64,000 nt of DNA from Actinomycetota bacterium (GTDB lineage: Bacteria; Actinomycetota; Thermoleophilia; Gaiellales; Gaiellaceae): assembly GCA_003139545.1 (NCBI GenBank), contig PLJC01000012.1:273596-337595 (forward strand), given 5' to 3'. The notes beneath the pieces were generated by a model that worked only from the letters and a program-made list of their open reading frames with translations, had not been told where the DNA came from and made no database searches. Every line of letters begins with the position of its first letter. Position 1 is the first letter of the stretch. Shown one piece after another: positions 15,868-24,383 of the stretch. Position numbers and translations under genes: made by a program.

Positions 15868-17211
15868 ATGACTGCGCAGCGACGAACGGCGCTGCTCTCG
15901 GTGTTCGCGGCCGTGGCGCTCATCGCGCTGAAGCTGACGACCGGCTTGATGACGCACAGCCTCGGGCTCCTGTCCGAGGCGGCGCACTCCGGGACGGATC
16001 TCGTCGCCGCGCTGCTCACGTTCTTCGCCCTCGGGGTCGCCGGCCGGCCCGCGGACATTGGGCACCAGTACGGCCACGGCAAGGCGGAGCACCTCGCGGC
16101 GCTCGGCCAAGGGGCGATCCTCGTCTTTGCGAGCGCGTTGATCATGTGGCGCGCAATTGTCCGCCTGACGGGCGGTGCGCACGTGCCGGTCGAGGCGAAG
16201 TGGTATGCGTTCGTCGTCATCGGCGTCGTCATCGCGCTCGACGTCGCCCGCACGCTCACGTCGGTGCGCGTTGCGCGCAGGTATGCGAGCGCCGCGATCG
16301 CGGCGAACGCGCTCCACTTTGCCAGCGACCTCGCCGGTTCGGTCGCGGTGCTGATCGGACTGCTGCTCGTCCACGCCGGATATGGCAACGCCGACTCCGT
16401 CGCCGCGTTGTTCGTCGCCGTTCTCGTGCTCGTCGCGGCTGGACAGATGATGCGCGGCAACGTCGACGTTCTCATGGATCGTGCTCCGATCGCTGCCGAG
16501 GACGCGGCACGCCGCGCGATCGTGGCGCTCCCGGAGGTCGACCTTCGCCGCCTCAGGATGCGCCAGGCCGCCGGCCGCCACTTCGCCGACGTCGTCATCG
16601 GCGTCTCGCCCGACGCTGCCGTCGGCCAGGGGCACGCCGCGGCGGACGCGGTCGAGCGCGCGGTGCAGGGAGCTCTGCCGGAGGCGGACGTCGTTGTCCA
16701 CGTCGAGCCGCTCGAGAGCGAAGCGGCCGTGCGCGAACGCGCGCATGCGGCTGCGCTCGCTGTTCCGCGCGTCCGCGAGGTGCACAACGTCAGCGTCCTC
16801 TCCGTCGGCGGCGGCACGGAGGTGTCGTTGCACCTCAAGCTGCCCGGCGACCTCTCGCTCGGAGAGGCGCACGCGATCGCGGAGGAGGTCGAGCGGGCGA
16901 TCGTCGAGGCCGTCCCCGAGGTCGCCGCGGTCCAGACGCATCTGGAGCCGCTGTCGGAGACCGCCGGCGCGGCCGAGGTGGCCGGCGACGTCGCCACGGT
17001 GCGGTCGATCGTCCGCCAGGTGACCGGAGTCGAGCCGCGCGACCTCCGCTTTCTCGATACCGATGACGGGCTCGTCGCCTACATGACGTTGCGGCTCGGT
17101 GCCGGCCAGGCGCTCGCGGACGCGCACGCGCGTGCGAGCGAGATCGAGGAGCGCATCCGGTTGAAGCTCCCGCAGATCGCAGATGTCGTCGTCCACACGG
17201 AGCCCGAGTGA
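15868..17211 (+). CDS. cation diffusion facilitator with three tandem C-terminal dimer domains
   Basis: 447 residues, against about 300 for a normal CDF zinc/iron exporter. Residues 1-205 form the six-helix membrane part with the two metal motifs AAHSGTD (H40, D44) and HFASD. Then come three copies of the cytoplasmic metallochaperone-like domain, ending VVVHVEP, VQTHLEP and VVVHTEP, each about 80 residues. Exports divalent metal ions by proton antiport. ATG 15868 lies 7 nt after TACTCT. Its stop overlaps the next gene (TGATG). Confidence 0.9.
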   Translation: MTAQRRTALLSVFAAVALIALKLTTGLMTHSLGLLSEAAHSGTDLVAALLTFFALGVAGRPADIGHQYGHGKAEHLAALGQGAILVFASALIMWRAIVRLTGGAHVPVEAKWYAFVVIGVVIALDVARTLTSVRVARRYASAAIAANALHFASDLAGSVAVLIGLLLVHAGYGNADSVAALFVAVLVLVAAGQMMRGNVDVLMDRAPIAAEDAARRAIVALPEVDLRRLRMRQAAGRHFADVVIGVSPDAAVGQGHAAADAVERAVQGALPEADVVVHVEPLESEAAVRERAHAAALAVPRVREVHNVSVLSVGGGTEVSLHLKLPGDLSLGEAHAIAEEVERAIVEAVPEVAAVQTHLEPLSETAGAAEVAGDVATVRSIVRQVTGVEPRDLRFLDTDDGLVAYMTLRLGAGQALADAHARASEIEERIRLKLPQIADVVVHTEPE

Positions 17212-17753
17212 TGAAGCTCTGCATGTTCTCGCCGAAGGACGTCGCTCTGGAGCGCGGCTGGCCGGGGCGGATCGACGGCGATCGCGTGATCCAGCTGGCG
17301 GCGCAGACGCTGCAGTCGTTCTTCAGCGGCGGCAGGCTCGCGCGCGAGCACGCCGAGTACCCGCTGGACGGCGTCGTCTTCCGCGCGCCCGTGCTTCATC
17401 CGCCGTCGATCCGGCTCTTCGACGAAGACGGCGACTTCGTGTTCGCGAACCCTGCGGCGATTCTCGCAGCCGACGATGTCGTCCACGCGCCCGTTGGCGC
17501 CGCCGACGTCGTCCCGGTGCGCCGCGTCGCGGCCATCGTCGACGCGGACGGCAGCATCGGCGGCTTCACGCCGTTGATCGAGTGGGTCGCCCCGGAGCTC
17601 GAAGGCGCGAAGGCGCGCGACTTCGCGCTCTCGCTCGGCCCGATCGTGACGACGCCCGACGAGGAGGTGCCGCCCGGAATCGACTGGGAGCGGCTCGTCG
17701 CGCACGCGGCTGCGAACACGCGCCTCTATCCCGGCGACATCCTCGCCGTATGA
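17211..17753 (+). CDS. fumarylacetoacetate hydrolase-fold protein, catalytic residues degenerate
   Basis: 180 residues. FRAPVLHPPSIRLF, FANPAAILAADDVVHAPVGA, GGFTPLIEWV and ARDFALSLGPIVTTPDEEVP follow the FAH fold in order, and the position between hppD and hmgA suggests the last step of tyrosine degradation. However the metal-binding E-x-E normally in 'ElaVVIG' reads PVRRVAAIV, and the Asp after GyT is missing, so it may not be catalytic. It is also shorter than most FAH proteins. ATG 17211 is preferred over GTG 17208 and overlaps the CDF stop. Confidence 0.72.
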   Translation: MKLCMFSPKDVALERGWPGRIDGDRVIQLAAQTLQSFFSGGRLAREHAEYPLDGVVFRAPVLHPPSIRLFDEDGDFVFANPAAILAADDVVHAPVGAADVVPVRRVAAIVDADGSIGGFTPLIEWVAPELEGAKARDFALSLGPIVTTPDEEVPPGIDWERLVAHAAANTRLYPGDILAV

Positions 17754-18691
17754 CGCGCGTGGCCGTCGTCGGCGCCGGCGTGATGGGTTGCGCGGCCGCG
17801 TGGGCGCTGCGCGAGCGCGGCGCGGACGTCGATGTCTACGAGCAGTTCGAGCTCGACAATACGCGCGGCTCGAGCCACGGCCATTCGCGCATCTTCCGCA
17901 TCGCGTATCCGGATCCGTATTGGATCCGCTTCGCGCAGGAGGCGTATGCGGGTTGGAAGGACCTCGATCCGGACGTGCTCGGGCTCTACGGGCTCGTCGA
18001 GCTCGGGCCGGATCCTGCGCTGACATCGGCCCGCGCGCTTGACGAGTGCGGCGTCGAGTACCGGCTGGTGACCGAGGTCGAGGGCATCGTCGTTCCCGAA
18101 GGCTGGACGGCACTTCACGTCGCCGATGCCGGCGTCGTGTACGCGGATCGCGCGCGGCACGCGTTCCTCGACGGCATCGACGTACAGACGAACACGCACG
18201 TCGAGTCGCTCGACGATCTCGATACGGACGTGGTCGTCGTCACGGCCGGCGCGTGGATCGGACGCCTCGTGCCGGGCTTGCCCGTCCGCGTCACCCGCGA
18301 GACGGTTGCGTACTTCCACCGAGAGGGCGCTCCGCCGCCGTCTGTCGTCGACCTGGCCGACTCCGGCGGGCATGACATGTATGCGCTATACGACCCCGTG
18401 CATGGCCTGAAGGCGGGCGCACACCATGCCGGCGCAGCCGCGGATCCGGACGACCTGGGAGAGCCCGATCCCGCGATCGTCGAGCGCATCTCGTCCTGGG
18501 TGCGCGAGCGCTTCCCCGACGTCGACCCCGAGCCGGTCGAGACCGACACGTGCCTGTACACGTCGACCGACGACCAGACGTTCGTGCTCGACCGCCGTGG
18601 CCGCGTGGTCGTCGGCTCGGCCTGCTCGGGTCACGGATTCAAGTTCGCGCCCGCCGTCGGACGGCGGCTCGCGGCGTTGGCGCTGGAGTAA
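17750..18691 (+). CDS. FAD-dependent oxidoreductase, monomeric sarcosine oxidase-like
   Basis: 313 residues. The dinucleotide-binding VAVVGAGVMGCAAAWALRER, the SSHGHSRIFRIAYPDPYW segment typical of monomeric sarcosine oxidase / N-methyltryptophan oxidase, and the C-terminal VVGSACSGHGFKFAPAVGRR are all present. In that family FAD is linked to a Cys near the C terminus; SACSGHGFKF holds a Cys at the expected place. Oxidises an N-methyl amino acid or similar amine. ATG overlaps the preceding stop (ATGA). Shorter than the usual 370-390 residues. Confidence 0.85.
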   Translation: MTRVAVVGAGVMGCAAAWALRERGADVDVYEQFELDNTRGSSHGHSRIFRIAYPDPYWIRFAQEAYAGWKDLDPDVLGLYGLVELGPDPALTSARALDECGVEYRLVTEVEGIVVPEGWTALHVADAGVVYADRARHAFLDGIDVQTNTHVESLDDLDTDVVVVTAGAWIGRLVPGLPVRVTRETVAYFHREGAPPPSVVDLADSGGHDMYALYDPVHGLKAGAHHAGAAADPDDLGEPDPAIVERISSWVRERFPDVDPEPVETDTCLYTSTDDQTFVLDRRGRVVVGSACSGHGFKFAPAVGRRLAALALE

Positions 18692-18700
18692 CCTCTCGGC

Positions 18701-19909
18701 ATGCCCTTCTACCAGCGCCTCGGCGACGTTCCGCGCAAGCGGCACATCCAGTTTCGCGACAACGGCACGCTCCTCACCGAGGAGGTGATGGGCCTCGAGG
18801 GCTTCACCGGCAACGAGTCGATCCTGTACCACCTGCAGTCGCCGTGCCGCGTGGTGAAGCTCGGTGGGTTCGAGCCGATCAAGCGTGAGGAGTGGGTGCC
18901 GGAGCAGCACGCGCACCGCCACTTCAAGACCTTCGACACCGAGCCGGAGGGGGACGAGATCACCGGGCGCCGCCTCCTGATGTGGAACAACGACGTCGAG
19001 ATCTCGCTCTGCCGGCCGACGCAGCGCATGCATTACTTCTTCCGAAACGGCGAGGGCGACGAGGTCGTCTTCGTGCACGAGGGGTCGGGGACGCTCGAGA
19101 CGATCTTCGGTGACGTCCCGTACAAGGAGGGCGACTACATCGTCATTCCGCGCGGGACGACCTATCGGTTCGACCCGAAAGGCCCGCAGCGCTATCTCGT
19201 GTTCGAGACGCCCGGGCTCGTCGAGATCCCGCGCCGCTACCGGAACCACTACGGGCAGATCATGGAGGGCGCGCCGTACTACCACCGCGACATCCATCCT
19301 CCGACCGAGCTGCACACGGTGCGCGACACCGGCGAGTTCCCGGTGAAGGTCCGCGTGCGCGGCGGCTACCAGACGTACATCGTCGACTACCACCCCTTCG
19401 ACGTCGTCGGCTGGGACGGGTACCTCTACCCGTGGACGTTCTCGATCCACGACTTCGAGCCCATCACCGGTCGCATCCACCAGCCGCCGCCGTCGCACCA
19501 GACCTTCCAGGGGCAGAACTTCGTCATCTGCTCGTTCTGTCCGCGCAAGCTCGACTTCGACCCGAACGCGATCCCGATCCCGTATCACCACTCGAACCTG
19601 CAGTCGGAGGAGATGATCTATTACGTCTCCGGCAACTTCGGCTCGCGCAAAGGCGTCGAGGTCGGGTCGATCACGCTGCATCCGTCCGGGCTTCCACACG
19701 GGCCACAGCCGGGCCTCGCGGAGAAGAGCATCGGCCTGCACGAGACGCACGAGCTCGCGGTCATGTGCGACACGTTCAACCCGTTGAAGCTGTCGCGCTT
19801 CGCGCAGGGGCTCGACGACGGGAAGTACTGGCGTTCCTGGTACGACAACGCGGAGACGCCCGGCGACGTCGAGGACGCCTCCGGCGCGGGCTTGACGTCG
19901 CATCTCTAG
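18701..19909 (+). CDS. hmgA: homogentisate 1,2-dioxygenase
   Basis: 402 residues. Opens the ring of homogentisate to maleylacetoacetate using Fe(II). The N terminus RLGDVPRKRHIQF, cupin segments HAHRHFKTFDTEP and EGDYIVIPRGTTYRF, and the metal/substrate region HHSNLQSEEMIYYVSGNF then LHPSGLPHGPQPG match the compact bacterial family. ATG 18701 is 6 nt after TAACCT (18689-18694), which overlaps the stop of the flavoprotein gene. Acts after hppD. Confidence 0.95.
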   Translation: MPFYQRLGDVPRKRHIQFRDNGTLLTEEVMGLEGFTGNESILYHLQSPCRVVKLGGFEPIKREEWVPEQHAHRHFKTFDTEPEGDEITGRRLLMWNNDVEISLCRPTQRMHYFFRNGEGDEVVFVHEGSGTLETIFGDVPYKEGDYIVIPRGTTYRFDPKGPQRYLVFETPGLVEIPRRYRNHYGQIMEGAPYYHRDIHPPTELHTVRDTGEFPVKVRVRGGYQTYIVDYHPFDVVGWDGYLYPWTFSIHDFEPITGRIHQPPPSHQTFQGQNFVICSFCPRKLDFDPNAIPIPYHHSNLQSEEMIYYVSGNFGSRKGVEVGSITLHPSGLPHGPQPGLAEKSIGLHETHELAVMCDTFNPLKLSRFAQGLDDGKYWRSWYDNAETPGDVEDASGAGLTSHL

Positions 19910-19910
19910 C

Positions 19911-21671
19911 GTGATCTCGGAGCCGCACCACGACGGCTCCGAGCTGTATGTGCTCGAGCGGCCGGAGGAGGCCGGCGGCGCGGCGGTCGTCCGCTTGCGG
20001 GCGCCGCAGGGCGCAGCCGGTCGCGTCTGGCTGCGCTACGTCGTCGACGGCGAGCCGCAGACAGCGGAGGCTGTCGTCGACGAGGACGGAGACGGCGAGA
20101 CCTGGTGGCGCGCCGAGCTCGAGGTGCGAAACCCCACCGTCGGCTACCGCTGGCTTGTCGACGGCGGGAACGCGGGCTACCGGTGGGTCAACGGAGTCGG
20201 CACGCACGCACATGACGTTGCCGGCACTGATGACTTTGCGATCGCGCTGGGGCGGCCCGCACCGGAGTGGCATGCCCGGTCGGTCGTCTACGAGATCTTC
20301 CCGGACAGGTTCGCAACGTCAGGAGCGGCCGCAGGCATCGAGCTCCCGGACTGGGCCGTGCGGCGCGAGTGGGACGCCATTCCGGAAGGGCGCGGCCCGA
20401 ACACGCCGTACGAGCTCTACGGCGGAGATCTCCCCGGAATCGAACGCCGTCTCGACTACATCGCCGACCTGGGCGCGAACGCGCTCTATCTGACGCCGTT
20501 CTTCCCCGCGCGGAGCACCCATCGCTACGACGCGTCCAGCTTCGACCGCGTCGATCCGTTGCTCGGCGGCGATGCTGCGCTTCGCTCGCTCCTCGCCGCT
20601 GCGCACGGCCGCGAGATGCGCATCGTCGGTGACCTCACGTTGAATCATTGCGGTGCCGCGCACGACTGGTTCTTGCGAGCCGAAGAGGATCCGTCTGCGC
20701 CCGAGCGCGATCTCTTCTTCTTCGACGGGTCGCCGCCGAGCGGCTACGCGTGCTGGTTCGACGTGCCGTCTCTCCCGACGTTGAACTGGGGCTCGCCCGA
20801 GCTTCGACGCCGCATGGCTCGCGTGTTCGAGCGCTGGTTGGCCGAGGGCCTCGACGGGTGGCGGATCGACGTCGCCAACATGGTCGGCCGCTACCGGATG
20901 CTCGACGTGAACCACGAGGTGGCCGCCTGGGCGCGCGAGCTCATCGGCGACCGGCTGCTCATCGGCGAGCACGGCCACGATTACCGGCCCGACCTGGATG
21001 GCCGTGGATGGCAGGGCGTCATGAACTACGCAGGCTTCCTGCGGCCGACGTGGTGGTGGCTGCACGGCGGCAGGCTCGAAGAGGAGGTCTTCTCGAAGAC
21101 GCCGGCGCCGTCGTATTCGGGGCCGGAGGCGGTCAGCGTCATGCGCAGCTTTCGGGCGGGCGTCCCCTGGGACGCCGTCGTCAACTCATGGACATTGCTC
21201 GACAGTCACGACACGGCCCGTTTCCGCACTGTCGCCGGCTCGCGTGCGACGCACATCGTGGGCATCGGCATGCAGATGACGACGCCCGGCGTGCCGATGC
21301 TCTTCGCCGGGGACGAGATCGGGCTCGAGGGGGAGTGGGGCGAGGACGCGCGGCGCACGATGCCGTGGAACCACCCGGAGTCGTGGGACACGGAGCTCCT
21401 CTCCGCGTATCGCGCGCTCATTGCGCTCCGGCGATCGAGCGATGCCCTTGCGTGGGGCGGCATGCTGTACGTGCACGTTGCCGACGATGCGATCGCGTAC
21501 CTGCGCGAGACGCGTACGGAGCAGCTCCTCTGTCTCGCCGCACGTGCGCCGCACCGAGCGATCGAGGTTCCCTTCGCAGAGCTCGAGACGGTGTACGGCG
21601 AGGATGCGCGCGACGGCGTGCTGCCCAGCGGTGGCCCTGCCTTTCACGTGTGGAGAGTCGTCCGCCGCTGA
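19911..21671 (+). CDS. GH13 alpha-amylase family glycosidase (cyclomaltodextrinase/neopullulanase-like)
   Basis: 586 residues, cytoplasmic (no signal peptide). An N-terminal beta domain (residues 1-110) precedes the (beta/alpha)8 barrel starting VVYEIFPDRFATS. GH13 conserved regions: DLTLNHCG, GWRIDVAN (nucleophile D320), LLIGEHGH (acid/base E353) and LLDSHDT (D434). Hydrolyses alpha-1,4 (perhaps 1,6) bonds in maltodextrins. GTG 19911 is one base after the hmgA stop. After the stop comes a 61-base gap with phased repeats. Confidence 0.92.
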   Translation: MISEPHHDGSELYVLERPEEAGGAAVVRLRAPQGAAGRVWLRYVVDGEPQTAEAVVDEDGDGETWWRAELEVRNPTVGYRWLVDGGNAGYRWVNGVGTHAHDVAGTDDFAIALGRPAPEWHARSVVYEIFPDRFATSGAAAGIELPDWAVRREWDAIPEGRGPNTPYELYGGDLPGIERRLDYIADLGANALYLTPFFPARSTHRYDASSFDRVDPLLGGDAALRSLLAAAHGREMRIVGDLTLNHCGAAHDWFLRAEEDPSAPERDLFFFDGSPPSGYACWFDVPSLPTLNWGSPELRRRMARVFERWLAEGLDGWRIDVANMVGRYRMLDVNHEVAAWARELIGDRLLIGEHGHDYRPDLDGRGWQGVMNYAGFLRPTWWWLHGGRLEEEVFSKTPAPSYSGPEAVSVMRSFRAGVPWDAVVNSWTLLDSHDTARFRTVAGSRATHIVGIGMQMTTPGVPMLFAGDEIGLEGEWGEDARRTMPWNHPESWDTELLSAYRALIALRRSSDALAWGGMLYVHVADDAIAYLRETRTEQLLCLAARAPHRAIEVPFAELETVYGEDARDGVLPSGGPAFHVWRVVRR

Positions 21672-21672
21672 T

Positions 21673-21713
21673 TTACGTCCGTCTTACGTCCGCCGATCCT
21701 GGGGCTTACGTTG
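21673..21713 (+). promoter_or_regulatory. phased direct repeats, candidate response-regulator operator
   Basis: TTACGTCCG at 21673-21681, TTACGTCCG at 21684-21692 and TTACGTTG at 21706-21713 begin 11 and 22 bases apart, so all three lie on the same face of the helix. They sit upstream of the -10-like GATAGT (21720-21725) of the secreted-protein gene. An 11-base period of direct repeats is typical of OmpR/PhoB-type regulators; the actual regulator is unknown. Confidence 0.55.
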
Positions 21714-21732
21714 CGGGGAGATAGTTGGTGGC

Positions 21733-22056
21733 GTGAAGAAACTCGTGGCACTTGCATTCGTCGCCCTCGCCCTCGCCGCCGTCCCGACCGCCCTCGCGGC
21801 CGGCGGCACAGGGGTCAAGGGCAAGCACGCCCGCATCGCCCAGCTCGCGGAGCGGTTCGTGAAGCACTGTGGAACGAGCTCGACCGGCGCTCCGCAGCGC
21901 TGCGTCACCTTCGCGAACAAGGCCCTTACCCGCCTGCAAACCCTGGACGGAAAAGTCGAGCAGCGGATGGCGACTCATCCGAAGCTTCAGACGCTCGACA
22001 CCTTCCTGCAGACGGTGATCGGCCGGCTACACGCCTGGTTGGGGTCTACGGGCTAA
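21733..22056 (+). CDS. small secreted protein, unknown function
   Basis: 107 residues. Signal peptide: VKKLVALAFVALALAAVPTA followed by LAAGG, with probable cleavage after ALA. The mature part of about 85 residues has two Cys (KHCGTSSTGAPQRCVTF) that could form a disulfide, then helices ending in LHAWLGSTG. No known family recognised. GTG 21733 lies 7 nt after GATAGT, with three 11-base-phased repeats upstream, so its transcription is probably controlled. Confidence 0.75.
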   Translation: MKKLVALAFVALALAAVPTALAAGGTGVKGKHARIAQLAERFVKHCGTSSTGAPQRCVTFANKALTRLQTLDGKVEQRMATHPKLQTLDTFLQTVIGRLHAWLGSTG

Positions 22057-22075
22057 CGGCCAGTACGGTCCGGGC

Positions 22076-22870
22076 ATGGCGTTCCTCGCCGTGTCCGGAC
22101 CGTTCGACTTCGACCTGACGACCGAGCGCTTCCGCGTGTTCGGCGTCGACCGCGCGAGCCTGTGGCACGAGGGCGGCCTGCACCGCGTCGTCGGCGGGCG
22201 CGAGGTGCGGATCGAAGCAGCGCCGGGCGGCGTCGAGGTCGAGCCGCTCGACGGAGAGACGGAGCCCGTGGTGCGCGCCGTGCTCGGTCTCGTGTTCGAC
22301 CTCGAGGCCTTCTACGCCTGGGCGGCGGACGACGACATCCTCGCCGCCATGGTCCCGCGCCTCGCCGGCTTCCGGCCCTCGCTCAGCCCGGACCCGTTCG
22401 AGATGCTCGTCGGCGCGGTCACGTCGCAGCAGGTATCGCTCTACTCGGCGCTCGCGATCCGCAACCGGCTGATCGAGCGCTTCGGCGAGCGCGCAGTGGA
22501 AGCGTGGGCGTTCCCGGCGCGGGAGCGGCTCGCGGCCGCGCGGGAGGACGAGCTCGTCGCTGTCGGCTTCTCACGGCGGAAAGCGGAGTACGTCGTGGCA
22601 CTCGCCCGCTCGGAGCTCGATCTGGACGCGCTCGCCGAGCTCTCGGACGACGAGGTCCGCGCACGGCTCGTCGCGCAGCGCGGCATCGGCGAATGGACGG
22701 CGGAGTGGTTCCTCGCCCGCCATCTCGCGCGGCCGAACGCGTGGCCGGCCGGCGACCTGGCCCTGCGGAAAGCGGTTGCGCCGCTGGACATCGATGCGGC
22801 GCGCGTACGCTTCCATCCCTTCGAGAATCTCTCCGCGCACTATCTCCTGTTGTCGAAACGCGTCCCGTGA
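22076..22870 (+). CDS. DNA-3-methyladenine glycosylase II-like (AlkA type)
   Basis: 264 residues. The N-terminal domain resembles AlkA (FDFDLTTERFRVFGVDRASL). The HhH-GPD core contains VGAVTSQQVSLYSALAIRNR, the hairpin RGIGEWTAEWFLAR and the catalytic Asp in WPAGDLALRKAV. Removes alkylated purines from DNA in base-excision repair. ATG 22076 is 6 nt after TACGGT. Stop overlaps the next start (GTGA). Confidence 0.9.
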   Translation: MAFLAVSGPFDFDLTTERFRVFGVDRASLWHEGGLHRVVGGREVRIEAAPGGVEVEPLDGETEPVVRAVLGLVFDLEAFYAWAADDDILAAMVPRLAGFRPSLSPDPFEMLVGAVTSQQVSLYSALAIRNRLIERFGERAVEAWAFPARERLAAAREDELVAVGFSRRKAEYVVALARSELDLDALAELSDDEVRARLVAQRGIGEWTAEWFLARHLARPNAWPAGDLALRKAVAPLDIDAARVRFHPFENLSAHYLLLSKRVP

Positions 22871-23808
22871 TCCGTCTAGCAACCGCCGACGACCTGCCCC
22901 TCGTCCGCGAGCTCTGGCGTGCGTTCGAGGCCGAGATCCCGGAACCGTCGTGGTACGACGACGAGCTCGAAAAGGATCTCGAGTGGCTCGCCAACGCCGT
23001 GCGCGACGAGACCGTGCTGCTCGCAGACGACGTCGGCCTCGCCGTCGCGCTCATGAAGGGCACGCGGCTCGGGTTCCTCGAGATGCTCTACGTGCGCCCG
23101 CAGGCGCGCGGCACCGGTCTCGCCCGCGAGCTCACGCGGGAGGCGGCGGCGCGGCTGAAAGAGCGGGGTGCCGAAGTGCTCGAGCTCGATGTGCTCGCCT
23201 CGAACACACATGCACGCGCCGTGTACGAGCACTGGGGCTTCCAGACGTCCGAGCTGACGCTGGCCGTGCCGGTCGACGCCCTGCAGCAGCGGCTCTCGGT
23301 CGAACCGGAAGGCCCGACGTTCGGCATCGCGCACGTGCAGACGGACGACGCAGGCGCCGTCGAGCGCGCGGTGCAGAAGATGCTGCCGCGGCTCGGTCAC
23401 TCCGAGAGCGTGGACGTCGGCGGGGTTGCGAACGGATGGGTGGCCGTCCGCAGCGACCTGACCGACCGCGAGCCGGAGCAGCTCAAGGCCCTCGCGAAGG
23501 AGCTGTCGTACACGAGCGAGAGCGTCGTCGTCGCGCTCGGCGTCGAGCGCGGCGCGGTCGTCCGCTACAACCTCTTCGATCGCGGCGCGGACATGGACGA
23601 GTATCTCTCCGTGCCGGAGTTCTACGGCGAACTGCCGCCGGGCGACGTCATCGCGCTCGGCTCCAACCCGACCGTGGTCGCGCGGCTGACCGGCGCCGAC
23701 CCGAAGCGCGTGCGCGAGGTCGCGCGCACGGCCGCGACACCCGCCGGGCTCCCGCCCGCGCAAGAGCTGTACGAGCAGATCGCCGACGTGCTCGGATTCG
23801 TGTCCTGA
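22867..23808 (+). CDS. GNAT acetyltransferase with extra C-terminal domain
   Basis: 313 residues. Residues 1-145 are a GNAT domain with acetyl-CoA motif YVRPQARGTGLARELTREAA and NTHARAVYEHWGF. Residues about 155-313 form a separate domain (VGGVANGWVAVRSDLTDREP, RYNLFDRGADMDEYLSVPEF) of unknown function that I recall as common behind GNAT domains in GC-rich actinobacteria. GTG 22867 overlaps the alkA stop, so it is in that operon. Confidence 0.85.
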   Translation: MIRLATADDLPLVRELWRAFEAEIPEPSWYDDELEKDLEWLANAVRDETVLLADDVGLAVALMKGTRLGFLEMLYVRPQARGTGLARELTREAAARLKERGAEVLELDVLASNTHARAVYEHWGFQTSELTLAVPVDALQQRLSVEPEGPTFGIAHVQTDDAGAVERAVQKMLPRLGHSESVDVGGVANGWVAVRSDLTDREPEQLKALAKELSYTSESVVVALGVERGAVVRYNLFDRGADMDEYLSVPEFYGELPPGDVIALGSNPTVVARLTGADPKRVREVARTAATPAGLPPAQELYEQIADVLGFVS

Positions 23809-24383
23809 TGCTCACGCTGTACGACGCCGCGCGCTGCCCGTACTGCGCACGCGTGCGCATCGTGATCGCGGAGAAGGGCATCGAGTTCGAGACGATCGAG
23901 ATCGACCTCAACGATCGGCCGGCGTGGATCTACGAGAAGAACGCCACGGGGCGAGTTCCCGTCGTCGAGGAAGATGCGTGGACGCTGCCCGAGTCGGCGG
24001 TGATCATGGAGTACCTCGAAGAGCGCTACCCGGAGCGGCCGCTGCTCCCCGCCGATCCGGCCGACCGCGCACTCGCGCGACTGCGGATCTTCCGGCACGA
24101 CGCATTCACCGGCCCGTACTACGCGTTACGGCGGGGCACCGACGGCGCAGACGCGCTCTTCGCCGAGCAGCTCGACCTGCTCGACGCCGCCCTCGAGGAG
24201 CGACCGTGGCTCGGCGGAGCCGACTACGGTCTAGCCGACATCGCGTACGTCCCGTGGATCCTGCGTGCACGCGACGCGATGGGGATCGAGCTCGACCCAT
24301 ATCCTGCGCTCAGCGAGTGGCTCGTGCGGCTGCTCGACCGACCAGCCGTCGCCGAGGAGGCACATGTCGTCGCAGGTCTCTGA
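23808..24383 (+). CDS. glutathione S-transferase family protein
   Basis: 191 residues. A thioredoxin-like N-terminal domain with AARCPYCARVRIVIAEKG (C10-x2-C13), RVPVVEEDAWTLPESAVIME (the Val-Pro and Glu-Ser substrate motifs) and an all-helical C-terminal domain. The C-x-x-C resembles SspA/omega-like GSTs. Maleylacetoacetate isomerase, the missing step between hmgA and FAH, is a GST, so that is a candidate role, but the sequence does not settle it. ATG overlaps the GNAT stop (TGATG). Confidence 0.85.
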   Translation: MLTLYDAARCPYCARVRIVIAEKGIEFETIEIDLNDRPAWIYEKNATGRVPVVEEDAWTLPESAVIMEYLEERYPERPLLPADPADRALARLRIFRHDAFTGPYYALRRGTDGADALFAEQLDLLDAALEERPWLGGADYGLADIAYVPWILRARDAMGIELDPYPALSEWLVRLLDRPAVAEEAHVVAGL

